From contig JAGYVD010000010.1 of the NCBI GenBank assembly GCA_021209875.1, forward strand, positions 2,728,001 through 2,792,000: a stretch of 64,000 bases of DNA, in the 5' to 3' direction. Source of the DNA: Rosellinia necatrix (lineage: Eukaryota; Ascomycota; Sordariomycetes; Xylariales; Xylariaceae). Below the pieces are notes generated by a model that was given only the letters and a program-made list of their open reading frames with translations, was not told the origin of the DNA and ran no database searches. Of the stretch, positions 35,903 through 48,725 are shown one piece after another (position 1 is the first letter of the stretch; every line of letters begins with the position of its first letter). The translations under genes and the position numbers were made by a program.

Positions 35903-36210
35903 GTACCGCACGTATCTGAATAAATGGTGGTCTGGATCCCGTAGCCCCCCATGCCTCGCTGAATTTCGGTCGGGGTTTTTCGGCGTCCCGAAAGTCAGCA
36001 GCTGAATGATTATATAGTCCTTCAAGAGTTCATCAGCTTTCTATGTATATATCATATGCGTTGCAGTCATCTAGGTCTTTTCGGATTGACACTCATCATC
36101 TCGTCAGCTCAACCTGCTACTTGAATACATTCCGCACCTTATCCCCATCTCGACCCAAGAAATTGAGTTTATCTTAGGTCTCAATTCGAGTCTACATTTC
36201 TATCGACATT
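35903..36210 (+). promoter_or_regulatory. Short promoter region of the PKS-NRPS gene
   Basis: 308 bp separate the regulator stop from the synthase ATG. A TATATAG word lies about 200 bp before the ATG. No CGG array is visible here. Confidence 0.35.
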
Positions 36211-39200
36211 ATGCATTCCGGTCCGGAGCCTATCGCGATCGTAGGAAGCGGCTGTCGCTTTCCCGGCGGATCTAACAGCCCTTCTAAGCTATGGGAGCTA
36301 CTGAGAAACCCGCGAGATTTGTCCACTAAGGTGCCTGACAGCAGGTTCAACGTGGACACATTCTATCATCCCGAGGCCACCCACCATGGCACTACCAACG
36401 CGACTAAGTCGTACTTCCTGGACGAGGATATATCGCAGTTCGATGCCGGGTTTTTCAACATTCAGCCCATGGAGAGCGAGGCCATCGACCCTCAGCAGCG
36501 TCTCCTGTTAGAGACTGTGTATGATTCCCTTTGCGCAGCTGGCTTGCGAATGGAAAAGCTCCGGGGCTCTTCCACTGCTGTCTATGTTGGAATGATGTGT
36601 GACGATTGGTCTACCATGGTTTCTCGTGACTGGGAATCTCTTCCTACATACGCTGCCACGGGCTTGGCTAGGAGTATCGTTTCCAACCGCATCTCTTACT
36701 TTTTTGACTGGCACGGACCTTCGATGACAATCGACACCGCGTGCTCTTCGAGTTTAGTTGCGGTCCACCACGCGATTCAAGCACTTCGTAGTGGCGAATC
36801 CCAGGTTGCCATAGCATCTGGAACGAATCTCATCCTCAGCCCCGGTATGTACCCGACCCCAATCGTGGTTGACATCCAATTAATTAGCGCTTAGCAATGT
36901 ACATTTCGGAAACCAATCTCCGCATGCTTTCCCCAACAGGACATTGTTCTATGTGGGATGTTGCGGCAGATGGTTATGCTCGCGGTGAGGGAGTGGCCAC
37001 TGTCGTACTCAAAACTCTTCGCCAGGCCATCGCCGATGGTGATCCCATCGAGTGTGTGATACGCGAGACTGGCGTAAACCAGGATGGCCGGACAACTGGC
37101 TTGACAATGCCTAGCAACATCGCTCAAGCGGCACTGATTCGAGACACATATCGCCGCGCAGGCCTTGATGTCAACAACCCCGAGGACCGACCGCAATTCT
37201 TCCACGCTCACGGCACGGGGACCCAAGCAGGCGACCCCCAAGAGGCCGAGGCGATCTCATCCTCTCTGTTCCCGAACGGGGTTGAAACCGACCAGAAGCT
37301 TTACGTGGGTTCCATTAAGACTGTGATCGGCCACACTGAAGGCTGCGCTGGGCTAGCGTCTCTCATACACACCTCTCTTGCCATGCGAAACGCAACCATT
37401 CCTCCAAACTTGCATTTTTCGGCGCTGAGCCCTAAAGTCAAGCCGTTCTACGAGAACTTGGAAATTCCGACCCAAGCTATCCCATGGCCTAGCCTACCGT
37501 CTGGCCAGGTGAAGCGTGCAAGCATCAACAGCTTTGGTTTTGGAGGCACCAATGCTCATGCCATCATTGAAGCTTACGAGGCTCCCAGCCCCTCTCTTCC
37601 CAACGATACCAGGCTGACTCTCTTCACGCCTCTCACCTTTTCTGCTGCGTCTGAAAAGGCGCTAGTTACGATGCTCTCTGATTATTCCGCATACGTCAAG
37701 CGCAATACTCAGATAAAACTAAGCGACTTGGCCTGGACCTTGCAGAATCGCAGGTCTACGTTGCCTTATCGCAAGGTAGTGGTTGGGACGAATGTACAGG
37801 ACTTGGCGGCAAATCTGGAAGCCATCGCCAATTCTTCAGCCGGCGAGAATTCTGATCTAAGTGTGCGACAATCCACCGTGTCGGGTACGCCTCGGATTTT
37901 AGGTGTTTTCACTGGCCAGGGCGCACAGTGGCCACGCAGTACGTGTTCTCCATTCCCGCTCCTACCTATTCCTAGCAAGTCCTCGTGGCATATAGCACGA
38001 GGAATACGACACCGCGAAACATCGGTATCTAAGAACGTCACTAACATCTGTATTCTGTAGTGGGTGCCACGTTAGTCGAGTCATCGCCGTTCGCCAGGAG
38101 AAGGATAGCAGAGCTTGACGATGCTCTTCAGAGTCTTCCGGAAGAGGATCGCCCGCTCTGGACGATACTGAACGAACTTCTTGCAGGGAATGAGACGTCC
38201 CGGATAGCTGAAGCGGCGCTATCTCAGCCACTATGCACCGCAGTCCAGGTCCTCTTTGTGGATATTTTGCGCGCCGCCGGAATTGATTTCACGGCCGTCA
38301 TTGGCCACTCGTCGGGTGAGATTGGAGCCGCATACGCTGCCGGCCTCTTGTCAGCGAGTGATGCTATTCGCATTGCCTATTATCGTGGGCTATACGCTAA
38401 ATTGGCCGCTTCGCCAAATGGCTCCAAAGGCGCTATGATGGCCGTCGGGACATCTCAGGAAGATGCTGCCTCTTTCTGCCAGCAGGAGGCATACCTTGGC
38501 CGTATCGCAGTGGCCGCAGTTAATTCATCATCTAGCATTACGCTCTCTGGAGATGTTGATGCCATTGACGAAGCTCTTGAGTACTTCAAGGATAAGCAGA
38601 CTTTCGCTCGCAAACTGAAAGTCGACACAGCTTACCACTCGGCGCACATGCTTGCATGTAGCGATCTGTACTTGAAGGCTATGAAACGGGTTTTAACGAA
38701 GCCGGAATCGGGTACAGGGCCGGCATGGTTCTCAAGTGTGATGGACGGCATCAAGATGTCAGCCGACACGCTCTCCGAAAGTTATTGGGTGGATAATATG
38801 TGCAACCCCGTGCTTTTTTCCAGTGCCTTAACTCAATCCGTGTCAGAATGTGGTAAGTTTGACATGGCAATTGAGGTAGGGCCCCATCCAGCTCTCAAAG
38901 GGCCAGCGACAGCGAATCTCGAGGAACTAGGTGTTACGATGCCATATACGGGGATAATTTCACGCGGTCAGAATGACGTCAAAGAGCTCGCAACATTTCT
39001 CGGAGCTCTTTGGACTCGTTTTGGCCCCGATCAGGTCCGGCTTAGCGCTGTCCAGTCGCTTCTGTCTGGCGTGTCTGAGCACTACACCACGTTGGTAGAT
39101 CTGCCGTTATATCCGTTCGACCATCATAGGAGTTATTGGACCGGCTCAAGAGTCTCCAATCACTACAAGCATCGGAGAGAATCTCCTAACCCTGTTCTTG

Positions 39201-42200
39201 GCACTGTATGTTCCGAGGGCACAACAACGCAGGAAGTGCAATGGAGGAATCTACTGCGTCCCAGCGAGACGCCCTGGCTAAGGGGACACAAGCTTCAGGG
39301 CCAGACCGTGTTCCCTGCTACCGGCTACGTATCCATGGCTATTGAAGCTATGAAGTCATTGGCCGGGCAAGATGGGATTGCATCTTTCAAGATTTCGGAT
39401 CTGCATATCAATCGTGCAATTTCAATCAACGACGATGGCGCCGGTATCGAGACTATATTTAGCGTCAGCTCAGTAGACAGGTCGGAAGGCGCGATCACAG
39501 CTGATTTTGCTTGCCACTCACTGACTCCCGGCGACGATAACCCATCATTGAACGCCCGAGGACATGCGACTATTCAGCTCGGGGCTTCAAGCGCTGACAC
39601 GCTACCAACCCTTTCGACTGACGCTTATAATCTGGTTGACGTGGATACGAACAGTTTCTATTCGAACCTTTCCCGCGTCGGCTACGAGTATTCACATCCA
39701 TTCCAAGGCGTCTCTCTCATCAAGCGCAAGCCTGAATATTCGGTGGGTTTGTTGATGGATCAATCTGACTCCGAATGGGAAGACGATATGATAGTCCATC
39801 CCGGCATGCTCGATTCTGCGCTGCAAACCGCATTCGCGGCTTGGTCTTTCCCTGGAGATGGACAGCTATGGTCCCTGCACGTTCCGACATATATTGCGTC
39901 AATAGCTATTAATCCCCGTTTTACGCCAATGGGTCTCGGGAAACAGACAATGATGAAGTACGAGTCATTTATACGCGCACGCGAGCCATCTATCGAGGCC
40001 GACATATATCTCTCCACGGAAGAAGGCGACAACGTATTTGTGCAATTCGAAGGGGTAAAGCTGATGCCTTTTTCGCCTGCTACTGCTTCCAATGATATTC
40101 CCATGTTTTCCAGCTTTCAATATTGCATCTCAACTCCGAATGGTGCTATTGCAGCTGAAGGGGAAGTACTGTCTGAAAAAGATGTGGAAGTCTATGAGGA
40201 CATTGACCGAATTGCCTTCTGGTATGTACGTCATGTGGCTCAGACAATAAGGCAAGAAGAGAGAGGTGATCTTCTGCCTCATTACCAACACTACCTTAAA
40301 TGGTGTGACCACATGGTAGAGTTGGTATCTCGGGGAGAACATCAGAAAGTCTTTCCCGAGGCTATGTCAGACAGTCGTGAATATATCGCTACAGTACTGG
40401 ACAAGTGAGCATCCTTCACCCCTTTGTTTCTAAACCGATATGTTAATTTGTTTTTAAACAGGTATCGAGAGAGGGATGATATCCGTTTTGTCGAAGTCGT
40501 GGGCGACCATTTGGTTGAGGTAATACGGGCGGGCAAGAGCATGCTAGAATACATGAATCAAGATGGCCTCTTGAGCGCATTCTACGACAATGGCTTGGCA
40601 GCAGGACCAAACAACCGTTGGCTAGCTCGTCTAACGGACCAGATTGCGAAACGCTACCCGGGTATTCACATCTTGGAAATCGGTAAGCGAACCTTTGAGA
40701 TATATAAGATTGGTCTTCATATTAATTATGCAATCTCACAGGCGCGGGCACTGGCGCTACCACGGAGTCTATTTTACCTACACTAGGGCACTCTTTCTCT
40801 TCCTACACATTCACCGATATTTCTAGTGGGTTCTTTCCTGAAGCAGAGAAACGATTTGAGAAGTTTGCGAATCGCATGATCTATAAGACTTTCAACATGG
40901 AAAAGCCACCAGCGGAGCAAGGGTTCTCCGAAGGACACTATGATGTGGTGATCGCCGCAAATGTGCTTCACGTTTCACCCGATATGGAGAGCTCTATGGC
41001 CAACGTTCGCAGGCTTCTGAAGCCAGGGGGCTATCTTATTGGTCTAGAGGTGACCAGTACTGAACTACTCTTCAGCGGTATGACAGTTGGCACTCTACCA
41101 GGTTGGTGGATTGCCGCCGAGAAAGGCAGACCGTGGGGCCCATCCTTGACGATAGATCAATGGGACCGTGTGCTCGAGCAAACAGGCTTCTCTGGAGTCG
41201 ACAGCACCACACCGGATATTAGTTCATCGCTGCCCGTTACGGTATTTGTAACCCAGGCCGTCGATGATCGCGTGTCACTACTTCGCAACCCTACGACCGC
41301 AAGCTTTCAGCCACAAGCTCGAAAAGATGTCCTTGCAATTATAGGAGGCCACACGCTAGCTGTTTACCAAGTTATCGAGGAGATTACAGCATACCTCTCT
41401 CCACTATTTGAGGATGTGATGGTATTCGAGACACTCGAGGAGATGTCAACTGTACAGGACACGCTAGTACAGGGCATGAGTGTCCTCAACCTGACCGACC
41501 TGGATCAACCGTTCATGGCGACTCACTCGCTCGAGAAGTTTGAAAGTCTGAAATGCCTCTGGAGAGTCGCTGGCCCCATTGTCTGGGTTACCCAAAACGC
41601 TAGAGATGCGCAGCCATATTCATACATGATGGTGGGTGTCGGAAGAACGGTCAAAACCGAGTACCCGAACATCAACCTGCAGACTTTCGATGTTGATATT
41701 CTGAGGGAAGATTCATCTCTGATCATATCCGAAGCTTTGATTCGACATCATCTTCTAACATCGTGGGGAGAAGACACAGCGGACCTTCTCTGGACTATTG
41801 AACCTGAAGTCTCTGTGAGGGGCAACCACACCTTGCTCACGAGGCTTCTACCTAACCAAGAAAAGAACGACCGGTACAATTCCCAACGAAGGACTCTATT
41901 AAAAGAAATAAATCCAACTGAAGGTACAATCCGTCTTACTGGTGCGCGAGATACTCTGGAAGTGCAACAAGTATCACCCCTCCGACGACTCGCCGATAGA
42001 GTGGGGGATTGCCGCAGCGTTCGCATCACGCATTCGCTTCTCAGATCCATCAAGATTGACAATGTCGGGTTCTTCAGGCTCTGTCTAGGTTTTGACGTTG
42101 CTACTAAGGAGCCGGTTGTTGCCCTTTCAGACTCGGAGGACTCACCTGCACTCATCCCGTCACAGTGGTGTGTGAATATTGACAAGAGTTCCATAGCGCT

Positions 42201-45200
42201 TGACAAACCTCATGAGCTGCTCGTATCGCTAGCGGCGTATTTAATCGCGGAGAATATCGTCAGAATGGTACCTGAAGGAGATACGATTTTGATCCATGAG
42301 CCTGATACTACCATTATACCCGCTGTACAGGCTCTGGCCCGCGAGAAGAACCTCAAGATTTATTTCACCGCGACGCAACATTCGGATCATGCAGATGTCG
42401 CTTTCATCCACCCAGAAGCATCTCGGATAGCTATACAAAACAAGATACCTACTTCGGTGGGAGTTGTAGTGTACTCCGAAAACAGCAAAGCTTCAGAAAC
42501 GGTGCGACGTGTCATAGTCAAGTGTCTCCCAACCCGGTGCGGTTCTGTCTCAATGGCATCCCTCTTGGGCAATGAATTACGAAGCCTTCCTGGCCTTGAG
42601 TCGACCGCTGTCGGCCACGCGCTTACCCGTGCCTGGAATGTACACTCTGGAACGGAGCAAAAATGTTCAGCTAAACTGGTATCCCTTGGGGAAATCTCAA
42701 CTCAACCTGTGCAGGACGAGACATTGGCCGTGGTTGACTGGACGACCCAATCCGCTAGCGCCAGGGTTCTACCGATTGATACTGGTGTTCTCTTCAGATC
42801 TGACAAGACTTACCTGCTAGTTGGTATGGCCGGTGAACTTGGCCAGTCTCTTTGTGGCTGGATGGTTGCTCATGGTGCTAGACACGTCGTTTTAAGCAGC
42901 CGCAACCCCAAGGTAAATCCGAAATTCGTTAAAGCAATGGAGAAGGTTGGCGCGAATATCAAGGCCATGTCACTGTAAGTGCATCTCATACAACCTATCT
43001 ACAATGGCTCGCCCCCGTACTAACTTATACGCCTCTAGTGATATAACTAGCAGGAAATCGCTGTACAGCTGCCACAAGCAGATCTCTAAGACCATGCCAG
43101 ACATCGTCGGCGTAGTCAACGGAGCCATGATCCTTCAAGATGATCTGTTCGACAACATGACTTATGAACAGTTTCAGAAGGTTATCAAGCCGAAGGTGGA
43201 GGGTACCAAACTTCTAGACGAGCTCTTCTACAACACGCCACTGGACTTCTTCATAATCACGTCTTCAATTACTGCCGTCATCGGGTTCAGTGGGCAGAGC
43301 AACTACTCCGCAGCTAATACATTTATGACAGCTCTGATGTACCAGCGGAAGAGGAGAGGGGTGGCTGGGTCAGCGATGGACATCCCTGCAGTAGCTGGCA
43401 TTGGGTACGCTGCACAAGGAGATAATTTTGACTTTGGCTACTTCACGTCGATCGGCTATATTAACATATCAGAGCACGATTTCTGCACCTTGTTCGCCGA
43501 GGCCATCTTATCCGGTCGTCCTGGGTCCCCTGAGCAAGCTGAAGTGGCTACTGGTGTCAACTACGTTCCAGCCGATCTCCATGTCAAGGACACTCATCGC
43601 AGAGATGTCAAGTTTTCTCACTTCATTATTAGGGAGGACCAAGGCGCGACGTCAGGCTCAAGCCAAACGGCTCTTCGCGTGAAGGTACAGCTCCAGCAGG
43701 CCAAGAACAAGGAAGATGTGTCAAACATTATAAAAGGTATGGTATTTGGATCTAAACACTTATATGCCGGAAACTCTAACACAAGTTTACAGAGGCGTTC
43801 TTGACGAAGCTGAAGCGAGTCCTTCAGATCGCGGAGGAGGACCCAGTTGATGATTCGGTTGCGCTGGTTGAACAAGGTGTTGATTCACTAGTTGCTGTTG
43901 AAATTCGCTCCTGGTTTTTGAAGGAGATTGAGGTCGACGTCCCCGTCCTGAAAGTACTTGGTGGAAGTTCGATCTCAGATCTGATCGCTACCGCCCTCGA
44001 GAAAATTCCAGAGACCCTTGTCAATCTCAACGGCCCCGAAGAGGAGAAGGCCGGAATATCGGCAGCATCAGAACCCCCCATGGCGTCTCCAAAGGCAACA
44101 CCGTCGTCGTTTCAATCAACAAAATCGATGGTTTTGAAGCACGTCCATAAGAACAAAACCTTCGTTTCACCGGCTCGACAAGTCGCATCGGGATTCGTAC
44201 CGGCAACCAGTTCTTCTAGCTTAACAGCGACTCCCAGCTTCACGCCCGACTTAACACCCACTTTCACGCCTGTCGATATGCTTAGCGACGCTACGGCCTC
44301 GTCGAGTGGATCTTCTTCCCCAGTCATCAAGCCTACAAGCGTTCCGGATGAACACGCAGATGTTTCTTCAAGCCTCCTCGACATCCCCAAACTAAAGGCT
44401 ACTGCCCAGATGTCTTTTGGCCAAACAAGATTCTGGTTCTTACACCAGTTCCTAAAAGACAAGACGCCATTCAACTTCTCGGTCTGCGCTTGCATGAAGG
44501 GGCATTTCAGCGTCGATGCCTTTGAACGGGCTGTGAGTTTGGTGACGCAACGCCACGAAGCATTCCAGACAAACTTCTTCTGGGCCGAGGGCGACACGGG
44601 AATGCCCACTCAAGGGATCAACTACAGATCGCTTTTCAAGCTGGAGAAACGACAGATCTCATCAGATGCCGAGGCTGCACAGGAGCTTCAATCTCTCCAG
44701 GATCACGCATACGATCTAGAAAATGGGGGCGCAGTTTGCATGAAGTTGCTATCGCTCTCCAACAACGTCCATTATTTCCTAATCGGCTGCCATCATATCG
44801 CCCTAGACGGGCAGAGTATGCACATTTTCATGTCCGAGGTCGACAAAGCCTATCGAAGCCAGCGCCTGGACCCCATGTTGCCCGAATCGCAGTACCGGGA
44901 ATTTGCGGCTCACCAGCGTCATGAGCACGAGTCAGGACTCATGAATGGAGAGATCGAATACTTCCGCAAGGCAATTGATGGGGATCCGAGACCAATTGAG
45001 CTCTTCCCATTTTCAAAGGTGAAGTCGCGTAAAGTCATGGAGACTTATAAGTAAGTGTCTCAAAAATCATTCTCGGCAATGAGCCTAATCCATTCAATAG
45101 ACTACACAAGGCTGAGATGAGACTCGACGCCCGAACGGCCACGAGTATCAAACAGCTCTCTCGAAAGCTCCACTGCACCAACTTCCACACATACCTAGCT

Positions 45201-48200
45201 GCACTCCAAGCATTGATATTCCGCTTGTTGCCTGACACCGACCGCTTCTTCGTGGGCATCGCAGATTCAAATCGTGTAGATAGTAAGTTCATCGGTACAC
45301 TCGGATGCCTCGTCAACCTCCTTCCCTTGGCGTTCGAGAGGCAAGACAAGAGTAAGTTCGGAGACGCGGTAAAAGCCGCCCGGAATAAAGTCTACGGCGC
45401 ACTCCAGAGCTCCCGAATCCCGTTCGACGTGTTGTTGGACACGCTCGAGGTCACTCGTTCGGGCGAGTACACTCCGATCTTCCAAATCTTCATGGATTAC
45501 CGCCTAGGTGACCAGCAGAAAATGTCCTTTGCTGGTTGCGATACCAAAGTCGCGTGGAACAATGCGGCGACGGGCTACGACTTACAGCTTGAGGTTCTCG
45601 ACACAAATGCAGGGGAGTCTCTCATTACCCTCAAGTTACAGGAATCGCTGTACACCCAGTATCATACAGAATTGTTACTGCGCACTTATGTTCACTTCCT
45701 GAAGCAACTGACTGGAGACGGTATTGGCAACGTCGTTCTCGAAAGGCCGACGGTATGGTCTCAACATGATATCGAGCATGCTTTAACTGTCTCGAACGGT
45801 AAGTCACCGTGACTCCGCGTAGGTGGATTGAATTACGATACTAATAGCCGTTCTATAGGACCATCGCTTGACTTATCATGGCCATCTACTATTAGCCACC
45901 GAATTGATCAGGTCATAAAGTCGAACCCGTCGGTTACGGCCATCAAAGACGGTCACGAAAACATCCTTACTTACAGAGAGATGTCAGATCGTATGAATAC
46001 GATCGCTAGGCGACTCAAGGATCTCGGCGCCGGAGAGGGCACTGTTGTTGCCATTTTCCAGGAGCCCAGTGCCGACTGGATGTGCTCGATGTTAGCAATT
46101 TTCAGAACCGGTGCCATCTATGTCCCGCTTGATCTCAAGAATGGCATTGACCGACTCGTGGGATCCGTCGACGTCGCTCGTCCCCATATCTTCCTCGTCG
46201 ACGAATTTACAGCTGAAAAGGTCCCAGATCTCCAACTAAGAAGCGGACAGGTTGTCAATGTTTCAGAAATCCAGACTATTGACGCCTGCCCCGAAGTGCA
46301 CAATGTTGCGAAGCAAGATTCAACAGCTGTTGTACTTTTCACCAGTGGTTCTACCGGGGTCCCGAAGGGCATCATGTTGCCGCATTCCTGTCTAGCAACG
46401 CATGCTGAAGGCGTTGAAAAGGCTTGGGGCGTGGGTCCGCAAATCGTTCTACAGCAGATCACACTCAGCTTTGACTTCTCCCTACACCAGATATTCACCG
46501 CCCTGGCTAATGGGGGTACACTTTGCGTGGTGCCATCTCACAAGCGAGGTGATCCAGCAGCAATTACTCAGTTAATGCTCGATGAAGGTGTGAGCCATAC
46601 CCTCGCTACGCCTACCGAATATGGCATGTGGTTCCAAGAGGGCAGCGCTGCTCTATCCCATTGTACCTCTTGGCAATGGGGCGTAACAGGCGGGGAGGCT
46701 CTCCCAAAGACGACAGTGAAGGACTTTGCGAAACTGGCGCTACCTTCCCTCAGGCTATATGACTTCTACGGGCCAGTCGAAGCCACTATTGCTATGACGA
46801 AAGGCGAGATTCGCTACAACCAAGCCGACCTAGACCAGGCGTTGCCGACTGGTCATATGTTGCCGAATTACTCGGTGTACATACTTGACAACGACCAGAA
46901 GCCCGTGCCCATCGGCGTGCCCGGTGAAATTGTTGCCGGAGGACCTGGCGTCGCTGCAGGATACCTTGGACTAGACGAGTTGACGGCAGAGAAGTTCATC
47001 AAGAACCCTTTCGCTGACAGCCGATTTAGAGAGGCGGGGTGGAATCGACTCTATCGTACCGGTGACCAAGGCTACCTGAGCAAGGACGGTGCTCTCTACT
47101 ATGAAGGAAGGATAGATGGCGACACCCAGATCAAACTCCGCGGTATTCGGATCGAGCTTGGAGAAATTGAGAGCGCCATCATGGACACAGCTGAGGGCAG
47201 AATTTCCCAGGCAGTTGTAGTAGTTCATGGGGAGGCGGAGTCAAAGTTCTTGGTTGCCTATGTCGTTTTCTCAGCCAAGCAGAACATTACCGACCGCGAG
47301 GCCTTCCTGGCAAAGGTTCGATTGGCTCTCCCGATCCCCTCTTACATGCAGCCATCACAATTTGTGATCGTCAACAGCATCCCGATGAACACGCACGGTA
47401 AAACCGACCGGAAGGCACTCAAGAGCATCCCGCTCGAAGAAACAAATAACTTGCAGGATACACTCGGCTCAACCAGTCTTACAGAAAACGAGACGCGTTT
47501 GGGTGAGCAGTGGCAGAAGGTTTTACCATCCCGCGGCATTTCCCTGCGGTCTGACACGAACTTCTTCCACGCCGGCGGAAATTCTCTATTGCTCGTCAAG
47601 CTCCAGCGATTCTTGAAAGAAGCATTCGGCGCTGCGCCCAGACTAATCGACTTGATGAACTCCAACACCCTGAAAGAAATGAGCGAGTTGATAGAGAAAG
47701 CCTCATCCACCTCTATCATCGACTGGCAGGCCGATACCACAATCCCCGCGTCGTGGGAAGCCACCCCCCGGTCTTCCGCGGCGCCCGCCAAGGACAACCT
47801 TACCGTCCTCCTCACGGGCGCCACAGGCTACCTCGGCCGCCACCTGCTGCCACGCCTCGCCGCGGACCCACGGGTCAGCACGGTGATCTGCCTCGTCCGC
47901 GAAGCGTCCAAGCTGCCTCAGGCGGTATTGAGTAACAACAACAACAACAATGCGAACATCGAGATCGTCGCGTGCGACCTAGCGGCGCCAAACCTGGGCC
48001 TCGGCAGCGCCGCGCACTTCAAGGCGCTCGCGCGGCGCTGCGACCTAATCGTCCACTGCGCGGCGAACCGGTCCTTCTGGGACGACTACGCGGCGCTGCG
48101 GCCGGCCAACGTGCTCTCCGTGCGCGAACTGGCCCGCCTCGCCTCCCGCGGCGGCCGCGGCGCGGCGCTACACTTCTTCTCATCCGGCGCCGCCGCCCCG

Positions 48201-48725
48201 AGCGCCACCGACGGCTACCTGCTCTCCAAGTGGGCGGCCGAAAAGTTCCTCGAGAACGCGGCCGCGTCGTCGCGCCTCGGCCTGCCGGTACACATCCACG
48301 CGCCGAGCGCGGCCGCGGGGCAGGATGCGCTGCCAACGGATGATGTCGCCGTCGTCGAGGCGTTCGCGCGCTGTGCCGCGCGCGTCGGCAGGAGACCCGA
48401 CTTCGACGGCTTCCGCGGCCACGTCGACCTCGTGGAGACGGGCGCGTTCGTAGACCGCGCCATGGGCGCCCTCTTCGCATCCGAGAGTGCCGCGGGCACG
48501 GGCACAGGCACGGTCACGCGTGTGTCGTACCGCGGCGCCGCGCGCGCCGACGTCCACCGCTCCGTCGCGGCGCCGCTGCGCGACCGCGCCGAGTGGCGAG
48601 ATCTGCCCGCCATGGATCCGCTGCTCTGGATGGGCGAGGCCAAGCTCGCGGGGTTCCCTTATGTGCTCGTCGCTCAGGACATTGTCATGTCATCCGGGTC
48701 CGGGCAGGTTGTTTCGAGGAGGTAG
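36211..48725 (+). CDS. PKS-NRPS hybrid synthase, KS-AT-DH-MT-pseudoER-KR-ACP-C-A-T-R (3,998 aa, 9 exons)
   Basis: Exons 36211-36844, 36895-37938, 38061-40404, 40462-40682, 40742-42974, 43039-43736, 43793-45050, 45101-45798 and 45859-48725 give exactly 3,999 codons. KS: Cys178 (DTACSSS), His317 (HGTGT), His358 (IGHTEG). AT: GQGAQW ~551, Ser643 (GHSSGE). DH: His969 ([10 protein letters not shown]), Asp1144. C-methyltransferase: [11 protein letters not shown] ~1412. Residues ~1600-2080 are a degenerate KR/ER region. KR: GMAGELG ~2109 and YSAAN (Tyr2248). ACP Ser2423 (GVDSL). A Ser/Thr/Pro linker leads to C: HHIALDG (2725-2731). [12 protein letters not shown] ~3204, YRTGD, Lys3558. T: Ser3619 (GGNSL). 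R: TGATGYLG ~3695, SSG, Tyr3830-x3-Lys3834. The enzyme should build a C-methylated polyketide, couple it to one amino acid, and release it reductively or by Dieckmann-type cyclisation. All core residues are present. No ER in cis, so reduction is either partial or relies on a trans-ER not seen here. The product is unknown. Confidence 0.95.
47936..47953 (+). repeat. AAC trinucleotide run encoding six Asn inside the R domain
   Basis: An (AAC)5AAT tract encodes a short poly-Asn stretch between the NADPH-binding motif and the next strand of the reductase domain. It lies in a probable surface loop and is a candidate length-variable site. Confidence 0.7.

Noticed and set aside
47972..48643. Several overlapping Arg/Pro/Ala-rich frames on both strands
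   Set aside because: Shadows of the GC-rich reductase domain of the PKS-NRPS.
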